From Streptomyces reniochalinae (GTDB lineage Bacteria; Actinomycetota; Actinomycetes; Streptomycetales; Streptomycetaceae), in assembly GCF_003323735.1 (NCBI RefSeq), contig NZ_QOIM01000054.1, positions 1-62,022 of the forward strand: a DNA stretch of 62,022 nt, read 5' to 3'. The notes under the pieces are model-generated. The model worked only from the letters and a program-made list of their open reading frames with translations, had not been told where the DNA came from and did no database searches. The position numbers and the translations under genes are program-made. Position 1 is the stretch's first letter, and each line of letters begins with the position of its first letter. Shown in pieces: positions 1-8,349 of the stretch.

Positions 1-287
1 TCGTGCTTGTCCATGATGGCCTTGGCCTCACGGATCCAGCCGTCCAGGTTGTCGGGGTAGGACTTGCCCTTCTCGGCCTTCTTCTCGCCGGCCTTGTCGG
101 CCTTCTTGTCGCCCTTGTCGGCCTTGTCGTCCTTGTCGGCGGCCTTGGTGGCGTGGGCCGCGGGCTTGGCCTGGGGCGCGGTGGTGGTGGCGTGGGCGGT
201 GCCGCCCAGTGCGGTGGTGGCGATGCCGGCGGCGCCCAGGAGGGTCAGGCCGGTGGTCAGCTTGGTGTTGCGCAGAGCAGTACGCAT
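1..287 (-). CDS. Secreted lytic-transglycosylase-like protein (SLT type), 5' part only
   Basis: Only the first 95 codons are in the window; the gene runs off the left edge. Translation begins MRTALRNTKLTTGLTLLGAA, a basic start and hydrophobic core of a Sec signal peptide, with likely cleavage after GGTAHA. A Lys/Asp/Ala linker (repeats of KADKG type, about residues 45-75) follows, and the frame ends YPDNLDGWIREAKAIMDKH. In Streptomyces secreted transglycosylases this short helix stands just before the SLT catalytic domain with its catalytic Glu, so the enzymatic part would lie outside the window. The role is inferred: cleavage of peptidoglycan glycan strands outside the cell. The ATG at 287 is chosen because it places the signal peptide at the N-terminus. 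Family assignment rests on the linker and the pre-domain helix only. Confidence 0.6.
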   Translation of the reverse strand, partial: MRTALRNTKLTTGLTLLGAAGIATTALGGTAHATTTAPQAKPAAHATKAADKDDKADKGDKKADKAGEKKAEKGKSYPDNLDGWIREAKAIMDKH

Positions 288-688
288 GCGAGCGGGATGC
301 CTTTCGAGGGGGGACACATCCGGCCGCGTCTCCGGGCGGGTGTGCCCGGTCTCGTCGCGACCTGGGTGCCACCCTGCGGACCGGCTCCCCGCCCCGACAA
401 CTATGTGACGTACTACCCCGCTTCGTCCGCTTCACCGGCCGTCGTGCGCCACTCCATCCCACCCTCCCGGCCCCGGGCCCTCGGACATCCGAAGGCGCTT
501 CGTATGTGACCTGGCCCCTATGGGTGCCCTCACACCCGGCCCCCGCCACCCCCACCCCCAGCACACCGACCCCCTACGCACCGTCGGCAGGGCGTGCGGT
601 CCGCGTCCTCGTTCGTCACCCGCTGTGAAGCCGGGCGAGGGGGGTACTCGTCGCCGCGCTCACGGAAGCCGGAGAGTCGAGGAGTTCG
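288..688. promoter_or_regulatory. 401-bp divergent intergenic region between transglycosylase and CDF transporter
   Basis: No convincing gene lies here. The stretch separates two divergently transcribed genes and must carry both promoters. On the minus strand it would give a GC-rich leader of more than 100 nt before the transglycosylase ATG. Related cell-wall hydrolase genes in actinomycetes often have a c-di-AMP (ydaO) riboswitch in this position, but I could not match its conserved core here. On the plus strand GAGGAG lies shortly before the ATG at 689. Confidence 0.4.
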
Positions 689-1777
689 ATGACTGAGGCA
701 GCGACGTCGGCGTCGCAGACGACAGCACCAGGTGCGGCACCAAAGGGGGAGGCCGCGCCGTCGCAGGAGTCACGGCAGGACGGGGAGACGAAGACGACCG
801 TGTGGGTCGCGCTCGGCGCGAACCTGCTGATCGCCGTCGCCAAGCTGGCGGGCGGACTCCTCGCCGGGTCGCCCGCGCTGCTGTCGGAGGCCGCCCACTC
901 GGTGGCGGACAGTCTCAACGAGGTCTTCCTTCTCGCGTCGCTGAAGCGGAGCCGTAAACCCGCCGACGCGGCGCACCCGTTCGGTTACGGCAAGGAGCGG
1001 TTCTTCTGGTCCCTCATCGCTGCCGTCGGCATCTTCGTCACGGGGGGCTGTTTCTCCTTCTTCCAGGGCTTCGAGGCGTTCACCTCCAGCAGTCAGGAGA
1101 CGCTCACGGGCTACGTGGTGGGTCTCGTCGTGCTCTTCGTCGCGCTGCTCGCCGAAGGGACGTCCCTGGTCAGGGCGCTGCTTCAGGTGCGAGGGCAGGC
1201 GCGCGAAGCGTGCCGGACGATGCGGGCCGAGGTGCGGCACAGCGAGGATCCCGCCCTGCGCACGGTGCTGGCCGAGGACAGCGCCGCCTGTCTGGGTGTG
1301 GTGCTGGCCATGGCCGGGATGGCGCTGCACATGGTGACGGGGCAGGGCTGGTACGAGGGCGTGGCGTCGCTGTCGATCGGTGCGCTGCTGGTCTACGTCG
1401 CCTTCGTCCTCGGACGCGGGGCCAAGGACCAGCTCATCGGTATGGCGGCCGATCCGGTGCTGCGCCGGGAGATTCTCGACTTCCTCGACGCGCAGCCCGA
1501 GATCGACGCGGTCACCGAGGTGCTGACGATGCGGATGAGCCCCGATTCGGTGCTGTTGGCTGCCCGTGTCGACCTGGCGCCCGGGGTGGAGAGCGAGTAC
1601 GTGGAGGACGCGCTCGTCCGGGTCAAGAGGGGGCTGGCCGAGCGGTGTCCCGACGTCGACCACGTCTTCTTGGACGTGGTCGACGCCGATCGCGAGGACC
1701 GTCGCAGGGCGCGGCGGGAGCGCGAGGTGATCGAGCGTGCCGCCGAGGCGGAGGCGGCCGACGGCCGGACGGACTGA
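689..1777 (+). CDS. Cation diffusion facilitator (CDF) family transporter
   Basis: A 362-aa membrane protein that probably exports divalent metal ions (Zn, Fe, Co or Mn type) in exchange for protons. After a 35-residue polar, disordered N-terminus come hydrophobic segments at about 37-60, 106-124, 142-163, 198-216 and 222-240. The TM2 metal site HxxxD is visible as H70-SVA-D74 in LLSEAAHSVADSLNEVF. An Asp at about 197 (LAEDSAACLG) supplies the TM5 side. The 90 residues after the last TM match the soluble C-terminal CDF domain (VTEVLTMRMSPDSVLLAARVDL). The length is a little above the usual 300 because of the N-terminal tail and a charged C-terminal tail. It appears monocistronic. Metal specificity cannot be read from the sequence. 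Confidence 0.88.
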   Translation: MTEAATSASQTTAPGAAPKGEAAPSQESRQDGETKTTVWVALGANLLIAVAKLAGGLLAGSPALLSEAAHSVADSLNEVFLLASLKRSRKPADAAHPFGYGKERFFWSLIAAVGIFVTGGCFSFFQGFEAFTSSSQETLTGYVVGLVVLFVALLAEGTSLVRALLQVRGQAREACRTMRAEVRHSEDPALRTVLAEDSAACLGVVLAMAGMALHMVTGQGWYEGVASLSIGALLVYVAFVLGRGAKDQLIGMAADPVLRREILDFLDAQPEIDAVTEVLTMRMSPDSVLLAARVDLAPGVESEYVEDALVRVKRGLAERCPDVDHVFLDVVDADREDRRRARREREVIERAAEAEAADGRTD

Positions 1778-1808
1778 GCCGCCTGACCGTCGGCCGCGGC
1801 CCGGACGG

Positions 1809-3248
1809 TCACTCCTGGGGCAGGACGCCCGAGCTGGCGAGGCGGCCGTACCAGGCGGCGCTCGACTTGGGGGTGCGTCGCTGCGACGCGTAGTCGACGT
1901 GGACGATGCCGAAGCGCTTGTCGTAGCCCCACGCCCACTCGAAGTTGTCCAGCAGCGACCAGACGAAGTAGCCGCGGACATCGGCTCCTTCCCGGATCGC
2001 GCGGTGGACGGCCTGGAGGTGGCTGCGCACGTACGCGATGCGGTCGGGGTCGTGGAAGGTGCCGTCCGCGTCGGCGGTGTCGGGGTAGGCGGCCCCGTTC
2101 TCGGACACGTACAGGGGCGTGCCGGGCGCTTCGTAGCGGAAGCGCAGCAGCAGTTCGGTCAGCCCACGGGGGTCGATGCTCCAGCCCATCGCCGTGCGTT
2201 TGCCGGGCAGTTGGTGGAAGGAGACGCGGTCCGCCGCCGGCCAGGGCGAGTGGGCGCTGGCGCCGTGGCCGTCCCGGCGTTCGGGTTCGGTGCCTTCCGG
2301 CGCGGCGGAGACCACGGTGGGCGTGTAGTAGTTGAGGCAGATGCCGTCGAGGGGCTGGTGGGCTGTGTCGGTGTCGCCGTCGCGGACGAAGGACCAGTCG
2401 GTGAGCCCCGCGGTGTCGGCCAGCAGGTCCTCGTCGTACCTGCCGTGCAGCATGGGCCCGGTGAAGACACGGGTCGCCAGCGCGTCGATCCGGCGTGCGG
2501 CGTCGCGGTCGGCCGCGCTGTCCGTACGGGCGCGTACGACGGCCGCGTTGAGGCTGACGCTCACCCGGGCGCGGCCCGGGAGGGCCGAGCGCAGCGCCTG
2601 GGTGGCCAGTCCGTGTGCCAGGTTGAGGTGGTGGGCCGCCCGCAGCGCGTCGACGGGGTCGGTGCGCCCTGGAGCGTGCACGCCCGAGCCGTAGCCCAGA
2701 AAGGCGCTGCACCAGGGTTCGTTGAGAGTCGTCCACAGCTCGACGCGGTCGCCGAGCGCCTCGGCTACCAGCCCGGTGTAGTCCGCGAAGCGGGGGGCGG
2801 TGTCCCGCGAGGGCCAGCCGCCGGCGTCCTCCAGCTCCTGGGGCAGGTCCCAGTGGTAGAGGGTCACGACCGGGGTGATGCCCGCTGCCAGGAGCTCGTC
2901 GGTCAGTGAACGGTAGAAGTCGAGGCCGGGCTGCGAGGCGGGGCCGCGCCCGTTCGGCTGGACGCGGGGCCAGGAGACGGAGAAGCGGTAGGCGCCCAGG
3001 CCGAGTTCGGCCATCAGCGCCACGTCGTCGCGGTAGCGGTGGTAGTGGTCGCAGGCCACGTCCCCCGTCTGGTCCTCGGCCACCTTGCCGGGCGTGTGGG
3101 AGAAGGTGTCCCAGATGGAGGGGGTGCGTCCGCCCTCGCGTACCGCGCCTTCGACCTGGTACGCGGCGGTGGCGGCGCCCCACAGGAACCCGCTGGGGAA
3201 TCCGAGTGATGCGGCGGTGTCCGCCGTGGTGTCGGGCGACAGAGTCAT
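1809..3248 (-). CDS. bglC: GH1 beta-glucosidase (cellobiase) of the ceb locus
   Basis: A 479-aa cytoplasmic glycoside hydrolase family 1 enzyme. It hydrolyses cellobiose and short cello-oligosaccharides imported by the adjacent ABC transporter to glucose. The N-terminal GH1 signature FPSGFLWGAATAAYQVEGA is at residues 17-35. The acid/base Glu is E177 in TTLNEPW and the nucleophile is E383 in LYVSENG. The length is normal for GH1. The ATG at 3248 is chosen because the GH1 fold begins about 15 residues later; its ribosome-binding purines (GGGAG) lie inside a CebR-type operator. It is last in the cebE-F-G-bglC order and lies 287 bp after cebG, so it probably has its own CebR-controlled promoter. 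That 287-bp gap holds no gene. Naming follows the well-studied ceb cluster of Streptomyces. Confidence 0.93.
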   Translation of the reverse strand: MTLSPDTTADTAASLGFPSGFLWGAATAAYQVEGAVREGGRTPSIWDTFSHTPGKVAEDQTGDVACDHYHRYRDDVALMAELGLGAYRFSVSWPRVQPNGRGPASQPGLDFYRSLTDELLAAGITPVVTLYHWDLPQELEDAGGWPSRDTAPRFADYTGLVAEALGDRVELWTTLNEPWCSAFLGYGSGVHAPGRTDPVDALRAAHHLNLAHGLATQALRSALPGRARVSVSLNAAVVRARTDSAADRDAARRIDALATRVFTGPMLHGRYDEDLLADTAGLTDWSFVRDGDTDTAHQPLDGICLNYYTPTVVSAAPEGTEPERRDGHGASAHSPWPAADRVSFHQLPGKRTAMGWSIDPRGLTELLLRFRYEAPGTPLYVSENGAAYPDTADADGTFHDPDRIAYVRSHLQAVHRAIREGADVRGYFVWSLLDNFEWAWGYDKRFGIVHVDYASQRRTPKSSAAWYGRLASSGVLPQE

Positions 3249-3261
3249 AGAAGCGCTCCCA
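3248..3261. promoter_or_regulatory. CebR-type operator overlapping the bglC start
   Basis: The plus strand reads TAGAAGCGCTCCCA, 12 of 14 matches to the CebR palindrome TGGGAGCGCTCCCA. It covers the bglC Shine-Dalgarno region and touches its start codon. CebR bound here would sit on the 5' end of the bglC transcript. A CebR site at the start of bglC has been described in other Streptomyces, so repression relieved by cellobiose or cellotriose is the likely behaviour. Confidence 0.75.
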
Positions 3262-3535
3262 TCGTGCGTGCGGGGACACGGCTGTGCCCCCGGGTGGTCC
3301 GGGGCATGGACGGTGCCCCGGATCGGTCGTCGGATGCGTGTGCGGCCTGCATAGCGGTGGTCGGCGGTCGGCGTGTGTGGCGTATGCCCGTGTGAGCCGT
3401 GTGCGCGTGTCGCGGTACGAGCGCGTGCGTGGAGGGACCGGAGGGCATGGACGGCGCGGGGCGGGGGACCGGGACGGACACGCCCCCACGGGTGTCCGTC
3501 CCGGCTCCGGCCCGCGGGCCCGCCCGTAGGCCGGC

Positions 3536-4396
3536 TCAGCCCTTGACGGCCCCCTGCATGACGCCGCCCACGATCTGCTTGCCGAACAGGACGAAGACGA
3601 CGAGCAGTGGCAGGGTGCCCAGCAGCGCGCCGGCCATGATGACGGACTCGTCGGGGATGTAGCCCTGGCCGAGACCGGTCAGGGCGACCTGCACCGTCGG
3701 GTTGTCCTGGGTCAGCGCGATGATGGGCCAGAAGAACTCGTTCCAGGCCAGGACGAACGTCAGCATCCCGAGTACGGCCATCGCGGGCCTGGCCACGGGG
3801 AAGACGACGTGCCAGACGACGCGCAGACTGTGCGCGCCGTCCACCCGGGCGGCCTCGATCAGCTCGGTCGGCAGGGCGCTGACCAGGTACTGGCGCATGA
3901 AGAAGACGCCGAAGGCGTTGACCATCATCGGCAGGATGACCGCCTGTAGTTGGTTGGTCCACTCCAGCTCGGCGACCGCCATGAACAGCGGGACGACGCT
4001 GAGCTGGGGCGGCACCATCATGGTGCCGATCACCATCAGCAGCAGGGCGTTCTTCGCCCGGAAGCGGAGCTTGGCGAAGGCGTACCCGGCCAGCGTGGCG
4101 AACACCACGGTCGTCAGCGCGATGGTGCCCGCCACGAAGACGGTGTTGAACAGCGCCTTGCCCAGGTTGGCGTCGGACCAGGCGGTGGTCAGGTTGGCGA
4201 ACAGGTCCCCGCCGAACCAGAACGGCGGTGGCGTCTCGGCCAGCCGCTGGTTGTTCCTGGAGGCGGCGACGGCCGTCCAGACGAGGGGGAAGAGCGAGCC
4301 GACGGTGAACAGCAGCAGGACGGCGTAGGTGAACTTCCCGGCGTGCAGGTGCCGCCCGGCGCCCCTGGCGCGGCGCGGGGTGGTGGTGTGCGACAT
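3536..4396 (-). CDS. cebG: Cellobiose/cello-oligosaccharide ABC transporter permease CebG
   Basis: A 286-aa inner-membrane permease of the MalG type, the second of two permeases forming the translocation channel. Six hydrophobic segments are visible, from KFTYAVLLLFTVGSLFPLVW near residue 21 to the C-terminus. The EAA loop that contacts the ATPase is at 181-200 (EAARVDGAHSLRVVWHVVFP), with the conserved EAA---G pattern. No ATPase gene lies in the locus, as is usual for ceb systems, which borrow the shared ATPase MsiK encoded elsewhere. It starts 13 bp after cebF and is clearly in the same operon. Identity is based on context (binding protein, two permeases, GH1, CebR) as well as sequence. Confidence 0.9.
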   Translation of the reverse strand: MSHTTTPRRARGAGRHLHAGKFTYAVLLLFTVGSLFPLVWTAVAASRNNQRLAETPPPFWFGGDLFANLTTAWSDANLGKALFNTVFVAGTIALTTVVFATLAGYAFAKLRFRAKNALLLMVIGTMMVPPQLSVVPLFMAVAELEWTNQLQAVILPMMVNAFGVFFMRQYLVSALPTELIEAARVDGAHSLRVVWHVVFPVARPAMAVLGMLTFVLAWNEFFWPIIALTQDNPTVQVALTGLGQGYIPDESVIMAGALLGTLPLLVVFVLFGKQIVGGVMQGAVKG

Positions 4397-4408
4397 CTCC
4401 CGCCCCCT

Positions 4409-5455
4409 TCAGTGGGCCTTGTTGAGTCGTCGGGCGATCAGCCAGTTGGCCAGGCCGACCACGATGAGGATGAGGAACATCGCCCACGCGATGGCTGACG
4501 CGCGGCCGAGCTGGAAGGTGAACCACCCCTGCTCGTACAGGTACAGACCCAGCGTCTGGTACTGGTGGGAGCCGCCACCTGTCTGGGAGCCGCCGAACAG
4601 CAGCGGTTCACCGAACAGCTGGGTGGCGCCGATGGTGGAGACGACGACGGTGAACAGGATCGTCGGCCGCAGGCTCGGCACCGTCACGTGCAGGAACTGC
4701 TGCCACCTGGAGGCGCCGTCCAGTGCGGCCGACTCGTACAGGTCGTGCGGGACGGCCTGCATGGCGGCGAGGTAGATCAGCGCGTTGTAGCCCGTCCACC
4801 GCCAGATCACGATCGAGGAGACGGCCAGTTGCGAGGTCCAGGTGCCGTTCTCCCAGTCGATGTGGTCGACGCCGATCAGCCCCAGGCCCCAGTTGACCAT
4901 CCCGTAGTCGCGGCCGAAGAGCATGGCGAACACCAGCGTGGCGGCGGCCACGGACGTGGCGTAGGGGGTGAGCATCGCGACGCGGAAGAAGGTGGAGCCG
5001 CGCAGCCTGTAGTTGAGCAGGTGGGCCAGGCCCAGGGCCATCAGCAGCTGCGGCACGGTGGACAGGACACCGATGGTGAGGGTGTTGCGCAGCGCGTTCC
5101 AGAAGAAGTCGTCCTCCAGCAGCCGCGAGAAGTTCTCCAGCCCCACCCACTCCATGCGGGTGGGATCGTGCAGCGACACGCGGTGCAGCGAGGCCCAGCC
5201 CGTGTACAGCAGCGGGAAGAGGCCGAAGGCGGCGAAGAAGAGGAAGAAGGGCGCGATGAACGCGTAGGGGCTGAACCGTGCGTCCCACCGGTGGCGCCGG
5301 CGGACGCGGGGCCCGTGTCCCTGGGCGCCGCCGGTGCCCTCGGTGGTGGCCGCGCGGCCGGGTCCGCCGTCCGCCTGCGCCGCTTGTCCGCCGGTTGCCC
5401 CGGGTGGCCCCGTGGTCCGCGTCCGGGGGAGCGGATCAGTTCTCGACGACGTCAT
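4409..5455 (-). CDS. cebF: Cellobiose/cello-oligosaccharide ABC transporter permease CebF
   Basis: A 348-aa permease of the MalF type and partner of CebG. A 60-residue Pro/Gly/Thr-rich cytoplasmic tail precedes TM1 (YAFIAPFFLFFAAFGLFPLL, about 64-83). Further TM segments lie near 125-145, 160-182, 210-232, 262-285 and 315-335. The EAA-like loop is at about 241-260 (ESAALDGASRWQQFLHVTVP). The ATG at 5455 overlaps the 3' end of cebE by 20 bp, which argues for translational coupling; the long N-terminal tail means a later start cannot be excluded. It acts with CebE and CebG to import cellobiose and cellotriose. Confidence 0.9.
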   Translation of the reverse strand: MTSSRTDPLPRTRTTGPPGATGGQAAQADGGPGRAATTEGTGGAQGHGPRVRRRHRWDARFSPYAFIAPFFLFFAAFGLFPLLYTGWASLHRVSLHDPTRMEWVGLENFSRLLEDDFFWNALRNTLTIGVLSTVPQLLMALGLAHLLNYRLRGSTFFRVAMLTPYATSVAAATLVFAMLFGRDYGMVNWGLGLIGVDHIDWENGTWTSQLAVSSIVIWRWTGYNALIYLAAMQAVPHDLYESAALDGASRWQQFLHVTVPSLRPTILFTVVVSTIGATQLFGEPLLFGGSQTGGGSHQYQTLGLYLYEQGWFTFQLGRASAIAWAMFLILIVVGLANWLIARRLNKAH

Positions 5456-6824
5456 CGATCTTCTTCACCGCCGCGTTCCAGCCCTCCTCGGGCGACTTGC
5501 CCTGCTGTTCCACCTGGAGGATGCCGATGTCGGAGATGGTCGTCTTGACGACGCCGTCCTTGGGGCCGAGCGGGATGGTGGGGATGCCCTCGGCGGCCTC
5601 CGCGAAGATGTCACCGATGGGCGCGTCGCCGAAGTAGGGGTGCTTGGCGCCCTTGACCTCGGGCAGGTCGTACGCCGCCTTCGCGCTGGGGAAGCTGGCC
5701 TGCTTCTCGAACAGCCTCGCCTGCTGCTTCGGGGCGGTCAGCCACTGGGCCAGCTTCAGCGCCTCCTTCTCGTGCTTGCCGCCCTTGGGGACCGTCAGGA
5801 ACGAACCGCCCCAGTTACCGGGCTTCGGCGCGGGTGCCACGTCCCACTTGTCCGCGGCCTTCTCGCCGGCCTTTTCCTTGATGTAGCCGAGCATCCAGGG
5901 CGGGCAGACGACGCTGGCGAACGCTCCGTTGGCGTAGGCCTGGTCCCACTCCTTGTCGAACTGCTTGAGCTTGCCGGTCATCTTGCCCTCGACCGCGCGC
6001 ATGGCCAGGTCCCAGGACTCGCGCACGCCCTTGCTCTTCTTGTAGACCAGCTTGCCGTCCGCGTCGTAGTACTTGACCGGGTAGCTGGAGACCGCGCCGT
6101 TGTACAGGCCCGCGGCGCCGTCGGTGAAGGCGGTGTCCCCGGGCGCCGCCTTCATGTACCGCTCGCCGGTCTCGACGTACTTCGACCAGTCGCCCTTCCA
6201 CAGCTTGCCGACCTCGTCCCGCTCGCTGGGCAGGCCCGCCTTCTCGAACAGGTCCTTGCGGTAGCAGATGCCCATGGGCCCGATGTCGGTACCGAGTCCG
6301 ACGACCTGGCCGCCGGGGGCCTTGGCCTGGCTCCACTTCCAGCTCAGCCAGTGGGACTTGTCGACGCCTTCGGCCTTGGCCATGTCGACGAACTTGTCGG
6401 CGTGCAGCCCCGCGACCTCGTTGATGTTGTCGACTTCGACGGCCTGGATGTCGCTCAGTCCGCTGCCGGCCGACAGGTGGTTGAGCAGAGCGGGGTAGTA
6501 GTTCTCGTTCCGCTCTATCGCGTTCTCCTTGATGCGGATATTCGGGTGGAGCTTCTCGTACTCGTCGTAGAGGCCGGCCTGCTTGTAGCCGAAGACGCCG
6601 AAGACCCCGACGGACACGGTGGTCTTGCCGTCGGCGCTCGCGCTCGACCCTCCGCTGTCCTGGGCGCATCCGCCGAGCATGGCTGCTCCCAGTACGGCGG
6701 TGAGGCCGTAGGCGAGGGGGCGGGTGCGCAGCGGGTGCCGCGTGGTGCGCACCCGCCCCGCGGGGGCGTGCGCCCGGCCCTCGCCTCTCTTTTCTGTGGT
6801 GCTCGTCTTCCTGATCGTGGCCAT
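5436..6824 (-). CDS. cebE: Cellobiose/cello-oligosaccharide-binding lipoprotein CebE
   Basis: A 462-aa extracellular solute-binding protein (family 1). A long basic N-terminal region leads to the lipoprotein signal LAYGLTAVLGAAML followed by the lipobox L50-G-G-C53, so Cys53 would be lipidated and tether the protein to the membrane. The mature part has binding-protein signatures such as QAVEVDNINEVAG and LGTDIGPMGICYRKDLFEKAG. It captures cellobiose/cellotriose and hands them to CebF-CebG. The ATG at 6824 is chosen because it gives a lipoprotein signal directly; a larger in-frame ORF extends upstream across the operator region and is not credible. It is divergent from cebR across 226 bp carrying two CebR-type operators. 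Uptake of these sugars signals cellulose degradation in streptomycetes. Confidence 0.92.
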   Translation of the reverse strand: MATIRKTSTTEKRGEGRAHAPAGRVRTTRHPLRTRPLAYGLTAVLGAAMLGGCAQDSGGSSASADGKTTVSVGVFGVFGYKQAGLYDEYEKLHPNIRIKENAIERNENYYPALLNHLSAGSGLSDIQAVEVDNINEVAGLHADKFVDMAKAEGVDKSHWLSWKWSQAKAPGGQVVGLGTDIGPMGICYRKDLFEKAGLPSERDEVGKLWKGDWSKYVETGERYMKAAPGDTAFTDGAAGLYNGAVSSYPVKYYDADGKLVYKKSKGVRESWDLAMRAVEGKMTGKLKQFDKEWDQAYANGAFASVVCPPWMLGYIKEKAGEKAADKWDVAPAPKPGNWGGSFLTVPKGGKHEKEALKLAQWLTAPKQQARLFEKQASFPSAKAAYDLPEVKGAKHPYFGDAPIGDIFAEAAEGIPTIPLGPKDGVVKTTISDIGILQVEQQGKSPEEGWNAAVKKIDDVVEN

Positions 6825-6885
6825 GGCTGTGCCGCCCCTCCCGAAAACGCTGCCGAAAAGCCGGAGCCGGCTCCGCACCCCTATG

Positions 6886-6899
6886 TGGGAGCGCTCCCA
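6886..6899. promoter_or_regulatory. Perfect CebR operator in the cebE-cebR intergenic region
   Basis: TGGGAGCGCTCCCA, a perfect 14-bp palindrome identical to the established CebR binding site of Streptomyces. It lies 62 bp upstream of the cebE ATG on the minus strand and should repress cebEFG when no cello-oligosaccharide is bound to CebR. Confidence 0.93.
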
Positions 6900-6952
6900 T
6901 GCATGCGTTGCAGAATGGGCGAGGAGTGCCGTCACGTCAAGGGCTCTGTTGA

Positions 6953-6966
6953 AGGGAGCGCTTCCA
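6953..6966. promoter_or_regulatory. Second CebR-type operator, cebR-proximal
   Basis: AGGGAGCGCTTCCA matches the CebR palindrome at 12 of 14 positions and lies 53 bp from the perfect site and 85 bp upstream of the cebR ATG. The position suggests autoregulation of cebR or cooperative binding across the divergent promoters. Confidence 0.7.
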
Positions 6967-7050
6967 TCAGCGCGTGTAGTTGAATGAGATCCACAGCCGC
7001 ACGCGTACCGGCCGCGGTCGCTCGACCCGGCCGCGGAAGGAGGACCGTCC

Positions 7051-8172
7051 ATGCCAGCAGCCCGCGGGGGAGACGCCCAGAAGACCGGGCCCACCCTGGA
7101 ACAGGTCGCCGCCCGCGCCGGCGTCGGGCGGGGGACGGCCTCCCGGGTCATCAACGGCTCGCCCCGGGTCAGCGAACGCACCCGCGCCGCCGTCCAGGCG
7201 GCCGTGGCCGAACTCGGCTACGTTCCCAACCGTGCAGCGCGCGCCCTGGCCGCCGGCAGCATGGACGCCATCGCCCTCGTCGTCCCCGAACAGGAGAACC
7301 GGCTCTTCGCCGAGCCGTACTTCTCGGAGATTCTGCGCGGTGTCAGCGCCGAACTCGCCGACACAGACAAGCAGCTGCTGCTCACCCTCATCAGGGACGA
7401 GCGCAGCCGCGACCGCTTCACCCAGTACGCCGCGGCACACCGCGTCGACGGCGTGCTGCTCGTTTCCGTACACGCCGATGACCCGCTGCCCGACCTGCTG
7501 CGGGACGTCGGCATGCCCGCGGTGCTCAGCGGCCGCCGCTCGCCGGCCGAACACGTGCCCTACGTCGACTCCGACAACCTCCTCGGCGCCCAGCTCGCCG
7601 TCGAACACCTCATCGGCCGCGGACGCCGCAAGGTCGCCACCATCACGGGGCCCCTGGACATGTACGCCGCGCGCTGCCGGCTGGCCGGCTACCACGAAGC
7701 GCTCACGGCGGCGGGCAGGACCGGCCACGAGCCGGGCGCGCGAGCTGCCGCGGCACCGGCCCACCGGCCGGCGGCGGCACCGGGTGGGCGGCTGGTCGCG
7801 GAGGCCGACTTCACCGAGGAGGGCGGCCATCGCGCCATGCGGGAGCTCCTGGAGCGGGACCCGGAGGTGGACGCGGTCTTCTGCGCCTCAGACGTGATGG
7901 CCGCGGGCGCACGGCTGGCCCTGCGCGAGTCCGGGCGTGATGTGCCGCGCGACGTGGCACTCGTCGGCTTCGACGACTCCGCCGTCGCCCGGCACATGGA
8001 CCCGCCGCTGACGACCGTGAAGCAGCCCATCGAGGAGATGGGGCGCGCCATGGTGCGCATGCTGCTGGGGCTGATGGGTACGGAATCCACCCCGCGCGGC
8101 GCCCCCGCTCCCGACGGCGAACGGCCCCAACTCGTCCTCCCCACGGAGCTGATCCGCCGCGGATCCTCCTGA
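7051..8172 (+). CDS. cebR: LacI-family repressor CebR
   Basis: A 373-aa LacI/GalR repressor. The N-terminal helix-turn-helix is at about 16-35 (LEQVAARAGVGRGTASRVIN), followed by the hinge helix (YVPNRAARALA) and a periplasmic-binding-like sensor domain with family marks such as VDGVLLVS, IGRGRRKVATITGP and DVALVGFDDSAVARHMDPPLTTV. It controls the divergent cebEFG operon and bglC through the palindromes listed here; cellobiose/cellotriose would release it. A strong AAGGAGGA ribosome-binding site 10 nt before the ATG fixes the start. An Ala/Pro/Gly-rich stretch at about 227-250 (GARAAAAPAHRPAAAPGG) interrupts the effector domain and is probably a surface loop expansion. Confidence 0.93.
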   Translation: MPAARGGDAQKTGPTLEQVAARAGVGRGTASRVINGSPRVSERTRAAVQAAVAELGYVPNRAARALAAGSMDAIALVVPEQENRLFAEPYFSEILRGVSAELADTDKQLLLTLIRDERSRDRFTQYAAAHRVDGVLLVSVHADDPLPDLLRDVGMPAVLSGRRSPAEHVPYVDSDNLLGAQLAVEHLIGRGRRKVATITGPLDMYAARCRLAGYHEALTAAGRTGHEPGARAAAAPAHRPAAAPGGRLVAEADFTEEGGHRAMRELLERDPEVDAVFCASDVMAAGARLALRESGRDVPRDVALVGFDDSAVARHMDPPLTTVKQPIEEMGRAMVRMLLGLMGTESTPRGAPAPDGERPQLVLPTELIRRGSS

Positions 8173-8349
8173 GGAGGGAAGCAGCGCGCGGGAACCGGGA
8201 CGCCTGCACGAGCGGGAAAACGGGCGGCAGGCTACGTTCGTGCGGGAGAGAAGACCCCGCGGCCGCGCGGCGGGCCCGACGGCCGTACGGGGCGGACGAG
8301 GGCTCCGCGGTACGCACGCGGCGGGCCACCCCGGACCGATCGGAGACGC

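Noticed and set aside
288..480. Possible ydaO (c-di-AMP) riboswitch upstream of the transglycosylase gene
   Set aside because: The context is right for actinomycetes, but I could not align the conserved core. A covariance-model search would decide.
1809..4526. Fusion of beta-glucosidase with upstream permease-region frame
   Set aside because: The upstream part is an out-of-frame shadow of cebG and the intergenic region; the GH1 domain starts at the ATG at 3248.
5436..7181. Longer cebE starting at 7181
   Set aside because: It would run through the CebR operators and cebR 5' end and would bury the lipoprotein signal inside the protein.
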